Assembly (NCBI GenBank): GCA_024231975.1
Contig: JAAEQB010000012.1
Coordinates: 186,001 to 250,000 of the forward strand
From: Allobosea sp.
GTDB taxonomy: Bacteria > Pseudomonadota > Alphaproteobacteria > Rhizobiales > Beijerinckiaceae
Reading direction: 5' to 3'
DNA length: 64,000 nucleotides
A program made the translations under genes and the position numbers. Position 1 is the first letter of the stretch. Each line of letters starts with the position of its first letter. Positions 1 to 8,057 of this stretch are shown here, piece by piece. Below the pieces are notes generated by a model that had not been told where the DNA came from, made no database searches, and saw only the letters and a program-made list of their open reading frames with translations.

Positions 1-235
1 CTTCATCGCTGAGCGAGAGATCGTCCAGGCCAAGCTCGGCGTAAGGCGTTCCCTTTTCGCGTAGCGCCTCGCGCAGCGAAAGACCTGCGCGATCGACGAG
101 TTCCCGCACCATTCTGCGTGAGGGCGGCGTTTCTAGATATTCGATGACGTGCGGTTCGACCCCTGCGTTCCGGATCATTGCAAGCGTGTTCCGCGAGGTC
201 CCGCAATTGGGATTGTGGTAGATGACGACGTCCAT
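1..235 (-). CDS. arsC: Arsenate reductase, glutaredoxin-dependent (partial, cut by window edge)
   Basis: This is the N-terminal 78 residues of an ArsC-family arsenate reductase; the rest lies left of the window. It begins MDVVIYHNPNCGTSRNTL, and Cys11 in the CGTS loop is the expected catalytic cysteine that attacks arsenate before glutathione and glutaredoxin regenerate the enzyme. The product, arsenite, would be handled by the exporter encoded upstream. The gene is read in the same direction as the other ars genes and starts 87 bp after the stop of the arsR copy at 323-694, so it is probably in the same transcript. The family call is firm because the first 20 residues are diagnostic. Confidence 0.93.
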   Translation of the reverse strand, partial: MDVVIYHNPNCGTSRNTLAMIRNAGVEPHVIEYLETPPSRRMVRELVDRAGLSLREALREKGTPYAELGLDDLSLSDE

Positions 236-322
236 CTGAAGTCTCTCCGGCGCAGAGGTTTCGTGCTTCGGCGGCAAGTCGGGAACCGCCTATCGGGAGG
301 CGTGGGGCCGGTGGGGGAGGGG

Positions 323-694
323 CTAGGCGCTTTCCTCAATCTCGGTCGCGACCGATGATGAGGCGCAGCAAGCCGAGAGCGCCGCGACCACCGGAGCGCA
401 GATCTCCGTCCGTCCGCCGCAGCAATCGTTCAGCAGAAAGGTGACGAGGTGCTGCACCGCCTCCAGGTTCGCCCGATAGATGATGGAGCGGCTCCGGCGT
501 TCGGTTCGGACCAGCTTGGCCCGCGCCAGAACGCCGAGGTGCGACGACATAGTGTTCTGTTGCACCGCAAGGAGGCGAGCTATTTCTCCCGCGGGCAGAC
601 CCGCCGGTTCATGCTTCACCAACAGGCGAAACACGTCGAGGCGGGTCTGCTGCGCAAGAGCTGCGAGCGTCAGAATGGTTTGCTCTGAATCCAT
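323..694 (-). CDS. arsR: ArsR/SmtB-family repressor 1
   Basis: A 123-residue winged-helix repressor of the ArsR family. The recognition-helix region (about residues 40-65, QQNTMSSHLGVLARAKLV) is typical. The C-terminal third has a vicinal cysteine pair and a further cysteine (DCCGGRTEIC, about residues 90-99). These resemble the C-terminal trivalent arsenic site of the ArsR subgroup known from Acidithiobacillus ferrooxidans rather than the CxC site of plasmid R773 ArsR. It sits between arsH and arsC on the same strand. No Shine-Dalgarno is visible, because a perfect palindrome overlaps the start codon, so the mRNA may be leaderless or start inside the operator. A later start would remove the beginning of the conserved fold. 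Confidence 0.93.
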   Translation of the reverse strand: MDSEQTILTLAALAQQTRLDVFRLLVKHEPAGLPAGEIARLLAVQQNTMSSHLGVLARAKLVRTERRSRSIIYRANLEAVQHLVTFLLNDCCGGRTEICAPVVAALSACCASSSVATEIEESA

Positions 695-720
695 ATATCC
701 AAATTAGTGGATATATGGAT
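689..720. promoter_or_regulatory. Operator palindrome of arsR copy 1
   Basis: A perfect inverted repeat with 12-bp arms (ATCCATATATCC and its complement) around an 8-bp spacer. It covers the arsR start codon and most of the 55-bp gap to arsH. This is the layout expected of an ArsR-family operator, and it would allow autoregulation of arsR-arsC separately from the upstream genes. Binding by this ArsR is inferred from position and symmetry. Confidence 0.72.
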
Positions 721-748
721 GAATCACAAGCTGAACGACCCGCGGCTG

Positions 749-1510
749 TCAGGCTGACCGCCGACGCTGGTGAGCGATGGCGATAGCCGACATATCCGTC
801 GTCGGATCAATGACGATCTGCTTCTGCTTCCGTTCGGAGTAGCGGTCGACCAGCATCTCTGCATGCGGCCGCAGAAGGACGGTGAAGCGGACCAGTTCCT
901 CCATCACGTCGACGATGCGGTCGTAGTAGGACGACGGCTTCATCCGCCCCGCCTCATCGAATTCCTTGTAGGCCATCGCGACGCTCGACTGATTGGGGAT
1001 CGTGACCATCCGCATCCAGCGCCCGAGCAGGCGAAGCGTGTTGACCGCATTGAAGGACTGGGAGCCGCCCGAAACCTGCATCACCGCGAGCGTGCGCCCC
1101 TGGGTTGGGCGCATGCCGCCCATCTCCAGCGGCAGATGATCGATCTGCGCTTTCATCACGCCGGTGATCTGCCCGTGGCGTTCGGGGCTGCACCAAACCT
1201 GACCTTCCGACCAGAGCGCGTGCTCGCGCAATTCCCGGACCGCAGCGTGGTCGTCGCCTTTGACCTGGTCTGGCAGCGGGAGGTCGGATGGGTCAAAGAT
1301 GCGCGTCTCGGCTCCGAACAGCGTCAGAAGGCGCGCGGCCTCCTCCACGGCAAGCCGAGAGAACGAGCGTTCGCGGAGGGAGCCGTAGAGCAATAGGATG
1401 CGCGGCGGGTGACCGAACGGGTCGGGCAGCCCTTCAGCCGGCCGCCTCATCACGAACTCGGGCTTGAGGGCTGGAAGCGAGGAAAGATCGGTCAGCTCAC
1501 GCAATGGCAT
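749..1510 (-). CDS. arsH: ArsH, NADPH-dependent FMN reductase (organoarsenical oxidase)
   Basis: A 253-residue flavodoxin-like flavoprotein. The FMN-phosphate loop GSLRERSFSR is at about residues 43-52, and the ArsH hallmarks SPERHGQITGVMKAQIDHLP and QVSGGSQSFN follow. Characterised ArsH enzymes oxidise trivalent organoarsenicals using NADPH-reduced FMN and also act as quinone or azo reductases. The start is set by an AAGGAG ribosome site seven bases upstream. It follows the MFS transporter by 29 bp on the same strand, so co-transcription is likely. The length matches the usual 230-260 residues. Confidence 0.93.
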   Translation of the reverse strand: MPLRELTDLSSLPALKPEFVMRRPAEGLPDPFGHPPRILLLYGSLRERSFSRLAVEEAARLLTLFGAETRIFDPSDLPLPDQVKGDDHAAVRELREHALWSEGQVWCSPERHGQITGVMKAQIDHLPLEMGGMRPTQGRTLAVMQVSGGSQSFNAVNTLRLLGRWMRMVTIPNQSSVAMAYKEFDEAGRMKPSSYYDRIVDVMEELVRFTVLLRPHAEMLVDRYSERKQKQIVIDPTTDMSAIAIAHQRRRSA

Positions 1511-1539
1511 GAGGTTCTCCTTGATATTCGGAGCGGAGT

Positions 1540-2763
1540 TCAGCGCAGCTTGCGCGCCAGGACGTACATCGCAGCCGCCGCCAGGCCGGAGAGGGCAACC
1601 AGAAGCAACGTGCTCGGCATCAATCCGGCCCGTTTGAGCAGCATGGCGAAGAGGAGAGGCGCGGCAGCTTTTACGACAAGCCCAGGTGCGGAGAGTTTAC
1701 CCAGCATCGCCCCATAGCCGGCGGGACCGAAGAGCTTCAGCGGAACGGTCCCGCGCACGATCGAGCTCAAGCCCATGCTGATGCCGTATGCGATGGCGAA
1801 AAGACCTGCGAGTGCGGCGGTTGTGCCGCCGATCGTCAACAGGACAAATCCAATTGGCATCAATGCTGCCGAGGTCCAGGCGGTCGTGACCGGATCGATC
1901 GAGGTTCCGAACAACATTTCGATCAGGCGCCCGGCAACCTGGGAGGGACCGACCATCGCACCGATGCTGACAGCGACAGCCGCGCTCAGCCCCAGCCCTT
2001 GCAGCATTGTCAGCATATGGACCGACATGGCCGAGACGACGAAGCCCTGAAGCGAGAAGGATAGCGCCAGAAGTGCGAAGGCGTTGCGTCGGGCATTTCC
2101 CTCAAGGTAGCCCGCGAATGCGGCATCGGCGTTGCTGGCGGATGAGACAGGGTTCGCTGCACGGTGAGCCGGGTCCGGCAACAGCAGGCAGTGCAGCGGC
2201 GCGCATAGGGCGATCTGAAGCACTGCATAAATCCGATAGATATCGCGCCAGTCGAAGGAATGCAGCAGAGCGGTGGTCAAGGGCCAGAACAGTGTCGACG
2301 CAAAGCCCCCGATCAAGGTCAGCTGGCTAATCGCGCGCCTTGCGCCTGGACCGCGCGCCTGCGTCAGCGCCGTGAAAGCTGCATCATAGAGGACGAGGGT
2401 CGAAACGATCTCCAGGGCGATCATGGCCGCGAAATAGCCAACCGGACCGCGCGCCTCCGCCAAGCCGAGAAGCGAGAGGCCGGCAAGCACCGACCCGAGG
2501 GTCATCATCAGCCGGGTGCCGTAATGATCAATCAATCGCCCAGCAACGGGCGCGACAAGTCCGCCGATCAGCAGCCCCGCAGCGAACCCGCCATATGTCC
2601 ACTCCGGGGACCAGCCGAAGCTTTCGGTCATCTTCGGAGCCAGTACGGCGAAGGCGTAGTACAGGCCGCCATAACCAGCGACCTGTGTGACGCCGAGCGC
2701 CGTGATCAACGCGAGACCGCGCCCGCCGGTGGGAGCGGGTATAGGCAGCGACAGACTGGACAT
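1540..2763 (-). CDS. MFS exporter of the ars operon (ArsK-like)
   Basis: A 407-residue major facilitator protein with about twelve hydrophobic segments and an MFS loop 2-3 motif (GRLIDHYGTRLMM, near residue 75). Its start codon shares one base with the stop of the flavoprotein gene (TGATG), so translation is coupled. Position among arsO-like, arsH and arsR genes, together with the absence of ArsB or Acr3 in the window, suggests it extrudes arsenite or an oxidised or organic arsenical. MFS arsenic exporters called ArsK and ArsJ are known. There is no GAPDH partner here, which argues against ArsJ. The substrate is inferred only from context. Confidence 0.8.
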   Translation of the reverse strand: MSSLSLPIPAPTGGRGLALITALGVTQVAGYGGLYYAFAVLAPKMTESFGWSPEWTYGGFAAGLLIGGLVAPVAGRLIDHYGTRLMMTLGSVLAGLSLLGLAEARGPVGYFAAMIALEIVSTLVLYDAAFTALTQARGPGARRAISQLTLIGGFASTLFWPLTTALLHSFDWRDIYRIYAVLQIALCAPLHCLLLPDPAHRAANPVSSASNADAAFAGYLEGNARRNAFALLALSFSLQGFVVSAMSVHMLTMLQGLGLSAAVAVSIGAMVGPSQVAGRLIEMLFGTSIDPVTTAWTSAALMPIGFVLLTIGGTTAALAGLFAIAYGISMGLSSIVRGTVPLKLFGPAGYGAMLGKLSAPGLVVKAAAPLLFAMLLKRAGLMPSTLLLVALSGLAAAAMYVLARKLR

Positions 2764-4160
2764 CAGGCTTCGGCCGCCTCACGGGTGGTTTCGTGGGAGC
2801 TGGACGAGCATCCGCATCCTGCCTTCCCGGATTGCTTGGCGACCGCGTCATCGGCGCAGCAGGCATCGACGGCCGCAGGCGCGGGGCCTCCACAGCAGCT
2901 CGATGTCGAAGCCGCCGGCCCGCCGGGCGTCGCGCTGCAAACTCCGGTCTCGGGCAAGACGAGCTCAACGCGCCGGGCCGCGGCGTGATCGCCGGCGAGT
3001 TCTGCCACGATCGAGCGGACTTGTTCATGCCCCGTCGCGAGCAGGAAGGTTGGCGCTCGGCCATAGGACTTCATGCCGGCGATGTAGAAGCCCGCCTCCG
3101 GATGGGCGAGCTCGGCGGCACCGTGCGGACGCACCGTTCCGCAGGAGTGGACGTTGGGATCGATCAGCGGCGCCAGGCTTGGCGGACATTCGAGCGCGGG
3201 ATCGAGCTCGACGCGCAGCTCGCGCAGCAGAGCCAGTTCTGGGCGGAAACCGGTCGCGACGATGAGTTCGTCGACGGTGACGGCCTGATTGCTTTCGTCG
3301 CTTGAGATTAGGCGCAGACCGGCGGCATCTCGCTCGATCTGTTCCAGCCGAAAGCCGGTATGGGTCCTGATGCGGCCCTGCTTGACGAGATCCGCGATCT
3401 GGAGACCGAGTTCGCCGCGGGCGGAGAGCTGGTCGGCGGCGCCGCCACCGAATGCCTTCGCCAGGATCGGCCCCCGATAGAGCCAGGTGATCTTGGTCGC
3501 GGGATTCTCGGCCTGAAGCTCGGATAGCGCGATGAGGGTGCCGATGGCCGAATGGCCTCCGCCGAGCACCGCGACCTGTTTCCCTGCATAACGCGATCGA
3601 GCCGCTCCGGAGATGTTCGGCATCCCGTAGGCAATCTGCTCGCTCGCTTCGATCTCGCCGATTGCCGGCAAGCCGCCAACCCCAGCCGGGTTCGGCGAGA
3701 ACCAGGTGCCGGACGCATCGATGACGGCATCGACGGCCAAGCCCGCGGGCGCACCGCCGTCGCGATAGCGCACCAGCAATGGCGCATCCTCGCGTCCATC
3801 CGTCTTGGCCTTGTCGAAGCCCGCCCGGGAGACAGAGATCACCTCGGCATTGAGCTTGATCCGATCCCGCAGCCGTTCAGCAAGAGGGGCGACGTAATGC
3901 GAAATCAGGTCACCGCCCGTCGGATAACGATCGGGATCGGGCTGCGTCCAGCCCGACACCTTGAGGAGGCGCTCCGCCGCCTTGTCGATGTTGAACGCCC
4001 AGGGCGAGAACATCGGGACGTGAGCCCATTGCCGGATGGCATGCCCGACCGCCGGACCGCGCTCCAGGATTACGGGAGATAGGTCACGTTCCAGCGCATG
4101 AGCAGCTGCAGCAAGTCCAACTGGCCCTGCTCCGATGATAGCGACGCTCTTCACTGCCAT
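2763..4160 (-). CDS. ArsO-like FAD/NADPH oxidoreductase with Cys-rich C-terminal tail
   Basis: A flavin-dependent monooxygenase-type protein of 465 residues. The N-terminal FAD-binding GxGxxG is seen as IIGAGPVGLAAAA and a second, NAD(P)-binding, glycine motif as VLGGGHSAIG near residue 200. Such proteins occur in ars operons, where they are named ArsO; their reaction is not well established. The last 60 residues carry seven cysteines, including two CC pairs and a CGC, that look able to bind arsenite or a metal. The start at 4160 is preferred over 4166 because the GGGAG ribosome site is then six bases away. The gene lies 51 bp after arsR copy 2, with an operator-like site between them. Confidence 0.85.
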   Translation of the reverse strand: MAVKSVAIIGAGPVGLAAAAHALERDLSPVILERGPAVGHAIRQWAHVPMFSPWAFNIDKAAERLLKVSGWTQPDPDRYPTGGDLISHYVAPLAERLRDRIKLNAEVISVSRAGFDKAKTDGREDAPLLVRYRDGGAPAGLAVDAVIDASGTWFSPNPAGVGGLPAIGEIEASEQIAYGMPNISGAARSRYAGKQVAVLGGGHSAIGTLIALSELQAENPATKITWLYRGPILAKAFGGGAADQLSARGELGLQIADLVKQGRIRTHTGFRLEQIERDAAGLRLISSDESNQAVTVDELIVATGFRPELALLRELRVELDPALECPPSLAPLIDPNVHSCGTVRPHGAAELAHPEAGFYIAGMKSYGRAPTFLLATGHEQVRSIVAELAGDHAAARRVELVLPETGVCSATPGGPAASTSSCCGGPAPAAVDACCADDAVAKQSGKAGCGCSSSSHETTREAAEA

Positions 4161-4178
4161 CTTCATCTCCCGCTGTCA

Positions 4179-4200
4179 TTCTAGAAATATCGAAATAGTA
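4179..4200. promoter_or_regulatory. Operator-like half sites upstream of the arsO-like gene
   Basis: The gap between the second arsR and the flavoprotein gene contains TTCTAGAAATATCGAAATAG. It repeats the AGAAATA half-site of the palindrome at 4569-4590, suggesting a second binding site for the same ArsR inside the operon. It is short, and the assignment rests on the shared motif. Confidence 0.5.
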
Positions 4201-4211
4201 GGCATGGCAAC

Positions 4212-4529
4212 TCACGCTGCGCTTTGTTTGGAGACACACTGGCTGTCGACGCAGCACTCGGCGACGAGAAACTCGACGAGGGCATTCATCCGGTCATAGT
4301 TGGCGCGGCAGATGAGGCTCGTGCCGTCGCGTTCCTGACTTATCAGACCGACGATGACGAGCGCTTTCACGTGATGGGAGAGCGTCGAAGCCGCGACCTC
4401 CAGCCGCTGCTGGCACTGGCCGACCGACAACCCCTCATGTCCGGCCCTAACAAGAAGACGGTAGAGCGAAAGCCGCGTCGGATTGCCGAGGGCTTCGAGT
4501 TGAGCAGCAGCGTTCTGTGTCGTGATCAT
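4212..4529 (-). CDS. arsR: ArsR/SmtB-family repressor 2
   Basis: A second, divergent ArsR-family repressor of 105 residues from the preferred start MITTQNAAAQ. The helix-turn-helix is around SVGQCQQRLEVAASTLSHHVKAL. A C-terminal ECCVDSQC cluster provides three cysteines in the arrangement expected for a trivalent arsenic sensor. An in-frame extension to 4583 would start inside the palindromic operator and add 18 residues not typical of the family. No clear ribosome site precedes either start. It heads the arsO-like, MFS and arsH genes, and its cysteines and operator differ from those of copy 1, so the two halves of the cluster are probably controlled separately. Confidence 0.9.
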   Translation of the reverse strand: MITTQNAAAQLEALGNPTRLSLYRLLVRAGHEGLSVGQCQQRLEVAASTLSHHVKALVIVGLISQERDGTSLICRANYDRMNALVEFLVAECCVDSQCVSKQSAA

Positions 4530-4568
4530 GAAGGGAGTTTGGCGCGGGCGTCGCATCGAGTCAATTCG

Positions 4569-4590
4569 TATTTCTAGAATCATAGAAATA
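4569..4590. promoter_or_regulatory. Operator palindrome of arsR copy 2
   Basis: An inverted repeat with 8-bp arms (TATTTCTA and TAGAAATA) and a 6-bp spacer, 40 bp upstream of the arsR start. The half-site recurs at 4179-4200. The position is consistent with a repressor site controlling the arsR to arsH transcript. Confidence 0.65.
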
Positions 4591-4704
4591 GATAACGCCG
4601 AGCGGTCTACGCTGGTGGACGGCCACTGACACAGCAGGTGAAATGGCCGTCACAAATTGTGTGGTTATTGATTCGAGAGAACACGATCAGGGCAGGATCC
4701 AGCG

Positions 4705-5982
4705 ATGCGCCCGCTTCTCATTCCCTACGCGATCGACGTCGAGCGCCACGTGAAGATCTCGGCCTCCGACATCGCCGAGATGATGGAGGATCCAAGCTCG
4801 ACAGTTCGTCTCCAGGCGACTGCCCACCTCAGCACGAGAACACGTCGCCCGCTAAAGTTCACCTGCCCGGCGTGTGGACAGCAGCTTTATCCGCATGCTC
4901 CCGTTTTCAATGGGACGCGGTACTTTTGGTCGCACTTGCCACGCGGGGCGTATGAATGCCCGCTGGAAGTCAAACGGAAGCTGACCCCCGACCAGATCAA
5001 CGCGCGAATTTTCCATGGCCGGCAGGAAGGCGAGGCACATAAGAACCTGGTTGCTTTGCTTGCGCGGCTTGCGGAGGCCGATCCAAACGTTGGTTCGGTT
5101 ACCCTCGGAGCTTACGAACGCCCGACTGACGAAATGCGCTCCGAGTTCCCTTTCGGCCGCTTTCCCGACATTCAGTTTGAATGTGAAGGCAAGAAGGTCG
5201 TCCTCGAGGCCCAACTCGCCACCATCACGCTGCATGGGATCAATGGCCGGCGGGCCTTCTACGATCGGATGGGAACGGCTCTCCTCTGGGTGATGCGGAA
5301 CTTCGACCCGACCGGACCGATGCGAGCCTCCGTTCGAGATATCATCGCAGACCAGGGCGGCTTGTTGTTCTCGGTCGATAGCGAGGTGATAGCGGAATGC
5401 GAAGCTGACGGGGGTTTTCGGCTGCGAGCGTGGACATACAACGCTGAGCGAGAGGAGCCTTGGGATTCAAGCATCGTCACGATTGCAGAGGCGGCGGCTC
5501 GTGCGCGGCCGAGGCGATGGGCCGATGATTTCAAGGAGCGATGGGTAAAGACCTATCAAGGTGGATATTACCATATGCCGGGCCTGCCGGACCCATACGA
5601 CATGCTCAACGAGGCCGCCGAACAGGCGGCTCTGCCACCGTTTGGGCCGAACAGCGGCTCGGCCTGCATCCTTTCACTGGTGAGGCTCCTGATTTCGTTG
5701 GAAGCCGGAGTGGTCACAGGTTCTGGTCACCCCAAGCTGATTTCCATCGCGAACGACTTCGATTCCAACGGCGGCCATCGAGCGCTGACACTCGTGCGCA
5801 AGGCAATCGAGCATTGGCAGCCGCACCTTCTTGAGCGCAATTCGATGCAGAACGCCCTTCAAAGAGCCCAAGAGAAGATGAGGGCAGAAAGTGCCAAGGA
5901 ATGGGGACGTCGTAGCGCGATCGGCCGATTGCGCGAGGTGCTGTTTCCGGATTGGATCCTCAGCGAGCCTTCAGCCAAGTAG
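4705..5982 (+). CDS. CoiA-like putative nuclease (transposon cargo)
   Basis: A 425-residue soluble protein. It has a CPxC pair at residues 54-57 followed by H77 and C85, which look like a zinc site, then an EGEAHKNL segment near 108-115. A PD at 154-155 and ExQ at 168-170 fit a PD-(D/E)xK nuclease core. This order (zinc ribbon, E/H helix, PD...ExQ) is that of CoiA-like nucleases, the family that includes the competence protein CoiA and DUF6035-type proteins. It is transcribed away from the arsenic genes and towards the convergent tniQ. AGGA lies eight bases before ATG. A defence role as cargo is plausible but not shown. Confidence 0.7.
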   Translation: MRPLLIPYAIDVERHVKISASDIAEMMEDPSSTVRLQATAHLSTRTRRPLKFTCPACGQQLYPHAPVFNGTRYFWSHLPRGAYECPLEVKRKLTPDQINARIFHGRQEGEAHKNLVALLARLAEADPNVGSVTLGAYERPTDEMRSEFPFGRFPDIQFECEGKKVVLEAQLATITLHGINGRRAFYDRMGTALLWVMRNFDPTGPMRASVRDIIADQGGLLFSVDSEVIAECEADGGFRLRAWTYNAEREEPWDSSIVTIAEAAARARPRRWADDFKERWVKTYQGGYYHMPGLPDPYDMLNEAAEQAALPPFGPNSGSACILSLVRLLISLEAGVVTGSGHPKLISIANDFDSNGGHRALTLVRKAIEHWQPHLLERNSMQNALQRAQEKMRAESAKEWGRRSAIGRLREVLFPDWILSEPSAK

Positions 5983-6078
5983 ATCCAGGCCATCGCTGCC
6001 GCTCGGCTCGTCATCCGACGCACGTCCAGAGATTATCATAGTGTCTGTCCCTCATGACCCTTAGGCGAGCGGGCGCGT

Positions 6079-6915
6079 CTAGCGGACCATGCTATCGCGA
6101 ATACGCTTGATCCAGTCGCCTACATTGCCGGCATGAACACGGTCGAGAAGCGCCTCGAGGCGCCCCTCGCATATCAGGCGAAAGCCGTGAGCTCGTGCCT
6201 TGGCGGCATCCATATGAAGATCGTAGAGCCCCGCATTCGGGTCATCGTACCCCAAGAGGTCGAGCACGGCGGTCCGCTCGATGACCTGAATTGCCTGGCG
6301 AAGCTGTAAGCCGTGGAGCGCTGGCGGACTCGCGGAATGATCGCCAACGCCGAGCTGCGCAAGAAACCAGCGGTCGAGTTCGACTACATCGCTGTCGGCT
6401 TCTTCAACCGCTACCGCAGCGACGTCACCGTGGTCGCATGCGAAGCATCGCGCGAGCAGACCGTCCTTCCAGCTGAGAGGTCGTCCGCAGCTGCAATGCG
6501 AGGCTAGCCGTCGCAGATGCCGGGGGCAGGTGGCGATGAAGGCGAGATCCCACCAGAAGCGATGATGATGAGACTCGTTGAGGCAGTCAGGGCACGACCT
6601 TCGCGGCGACTTCAAAAGATCGTCTCTGGCGTCAAGGACGTGCTCGCGCACGCGGATCGCTCGGCCTGAGCCGCCCCGGAAAGCGCTTCGTTCGAGGTCA
6701 GTTATCGGGCATTTGGAGATCTCGGCGAGCGCATGCAGATCACGGCCGTTCCAAACCCTCTCGCAACGCACTCCGGTCAGGGTTCGCATTATGGCGCTCC
6801 TGGCGAGACCATTGGTGTCGCACAGACGAAGGTATAAGCCGTGAGCCGGCTCCTCGGAGCGCAGAAGTGGTGTCCAGCGCGGTGGCGCCCACGACAACTG
6901 ATCAGTTGAGCTCAC
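6079..6915 (-). CDS. tniQ: TniQ/TnsD-family target-selection protein
   Basis: A 278-residue TniQ-family protein, the target selector of Tn7-like and Tn5053-like elements. The N-terminal half has the family's W-x-P-L and Y-L-R-L signatures. Two zinc-finger sets follow: CPDC with H118 and CPRH at residues 108-133, then CSC and CFAC to residue 160. It starts with GTG overlapping the tnsC stop by four bases (GTGA), making it the last gene of the transposition operon. It is short compared with TnsD (about 500 residues), closer to the TniQ of res-hunting Tn5053. It may direct insertion near dif, given the end found at 18179. Confidence 0.88.
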   Translation of the reverse strand: MSSTDQLSWAPPRWTPLLRSEEPAHGLYLRLCDTNGLARSAIMRTLTGVRCERVWNGRDLHALAEISKCPITDLERSAFRGGSGRAIRVREHVLDARDDLLKSPRRSCPDCLNESHHHRFWWDLAFIATCPRHLRRLASHCSCGRPLSWKDGLLARCFACDHGDVAAVAVEEADSDVVELDRWFLAQLGVGDHSASPPALHGLQLRQAIQVIERTAVLDLLGYDDPNAGLYDLHMDAAKARAHGFRLICEGRLEALLDRVHAGNVGDWIKRIRDSMVR

Positions 6916-8057
6916 CGGCCGCGGGCTCCGAACGCGGTCCGGTTTCGCTTCCCCTGTGAACGCCGCTTTTCGGCGCTGACGATGCGATCCTTGCGAGCCG
7001 CGGCCACCAGAGCCGGGAGCGTTTCCAGATCCTCAGCGGTCATCCGGAATGGATTCTCCTGATCGGCTATCTGGAGTTTGTCGCGCAGGTAGTTTTCGAA
7101 GACCACGCGGTTGAGGCAGGGCAGATTGCGCGCGATCGCATAGCGCGCCGCCAAGCGCACGATCGTGGCGATGCGGCCTTCATAACCATCGCAATACGTG
7201 CCGAGCGGCAGAAAGACGTCGGGCTCCCCAAGGGCACTTGGTGTATCAAAAGGCAATTCCTTGTTCAGGGTCGCGCAATAGGTTGCAAGCGACGAGCTCC
7301 GCTCTGCCGTAATGTCGTGTGGTTTGACGACATGCACTTCGCCGCCGAGCCACTCGGCCTGAGGATTGGCGTCCTTGATCTCGATGGTGTGTTCAAGGCC
7401 GACACACAGAACCTGAGCCTGGCCCGTCTTGGCCAGGACCTTGAAGACGTCCGCTCCCTCGTAGGCTGCGGAGGTTTTTCCCTGCTCGCAGATGTGCTGG
7501 GTATCGTCGAATACCACGAGGCGGGTCGCCTGGCCCTTCAATTGGCGGCCGAGGGCCAATTGCCGCTCCGCGAACGTCGCGGATCTCGGGAGTTTGATGT
7601 CGAAGGCGAGCAACACGTCGTTCAGTAGGGCTTTGAATGTGGGCGCCTTGGGAACGAATATCTTCACGATGGGACGCTCCCACCCGTTCGGAGTCTTCAC
7701 CAGGACCGAGACCATCGCCTCTGAATCGCGCTGGTCATCAAGTATCCGGCTCACGATCTGGCCGCCGGTCTCTTCTGCCGTTTCCGCGATCACCTCGTTG
7801 ATCGCCGTCGTCTTGCCGGCGCGGGTTTCCCCGAGCAGGAATGCGATTTCGCCTTCAGGGGCAGTGAGATGGCTGGCCATCAACGTCTGGATAAAGGAGA
7901 TCGAGCTCTGAAGGCTGGGCGTCACGGCGACGAACTTTCCGATGTGGCTGAGACGCTGGGAAACGGAAGCATCGCTCCAGTGGTGGGATCGCAAAGGCCT
8001 CGCGGTGGCGCGCTCAATAAGGGGCTGCATGGAGGAGGGGGCTTTCGAGTTGGTCAT
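6912..8057 (-). CDS. tnsC: TnsC/TniB-type AAA+ transposition regulator
   Basis: A 381-residue AAA+ ATPase. Walker A is GETRAGKTT at about residues 76-84, and Walker B is RLVVFDD at about 179-185. In Tn7-like elements this protein links the target selector to the transposase. The ATG at 8057 overlaps the tnsB stop as ATGA; a longer in-frame start at 8162 would lie deep within tnsB and is rejected. It is followed by tniQ with another four-base overlap. The length and motif order match TnsC/TniB proteins. Confidence 0.9.
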   Translation of the reverse strand: MTNSKAPSSMQPLIERATARPLRSHHWSDASVSQRLSHIGKFVAVTPSLQSSISFIQTLMASHLTAPEGEIAFLLGETRAGKTTAINEVIAETAEETGGQIVSRILDDQRDSEAMVSVLVKTPNGWERPIVKIFVPKAPTFKALLNDVLLAFDIKLPRSATFAERQLALGRQLKGQATRLVVFDDTQHICEQGKTSAAYEGADVFKVLAKTGQAQVLCVGLEHTIEIKDANPQAEWLGGEVHVVKPHDITAERSSSLATYCATLNKELPFDTPSALGEPDVFLPLGTYCDGYEGRIATIVRLAARYAIARNLPCLNRVVFENYLRDKLQIADQENPFRMTAEDLETLPALVAAARKDRIVSAEKRRSQGKRNRTAFGARGR

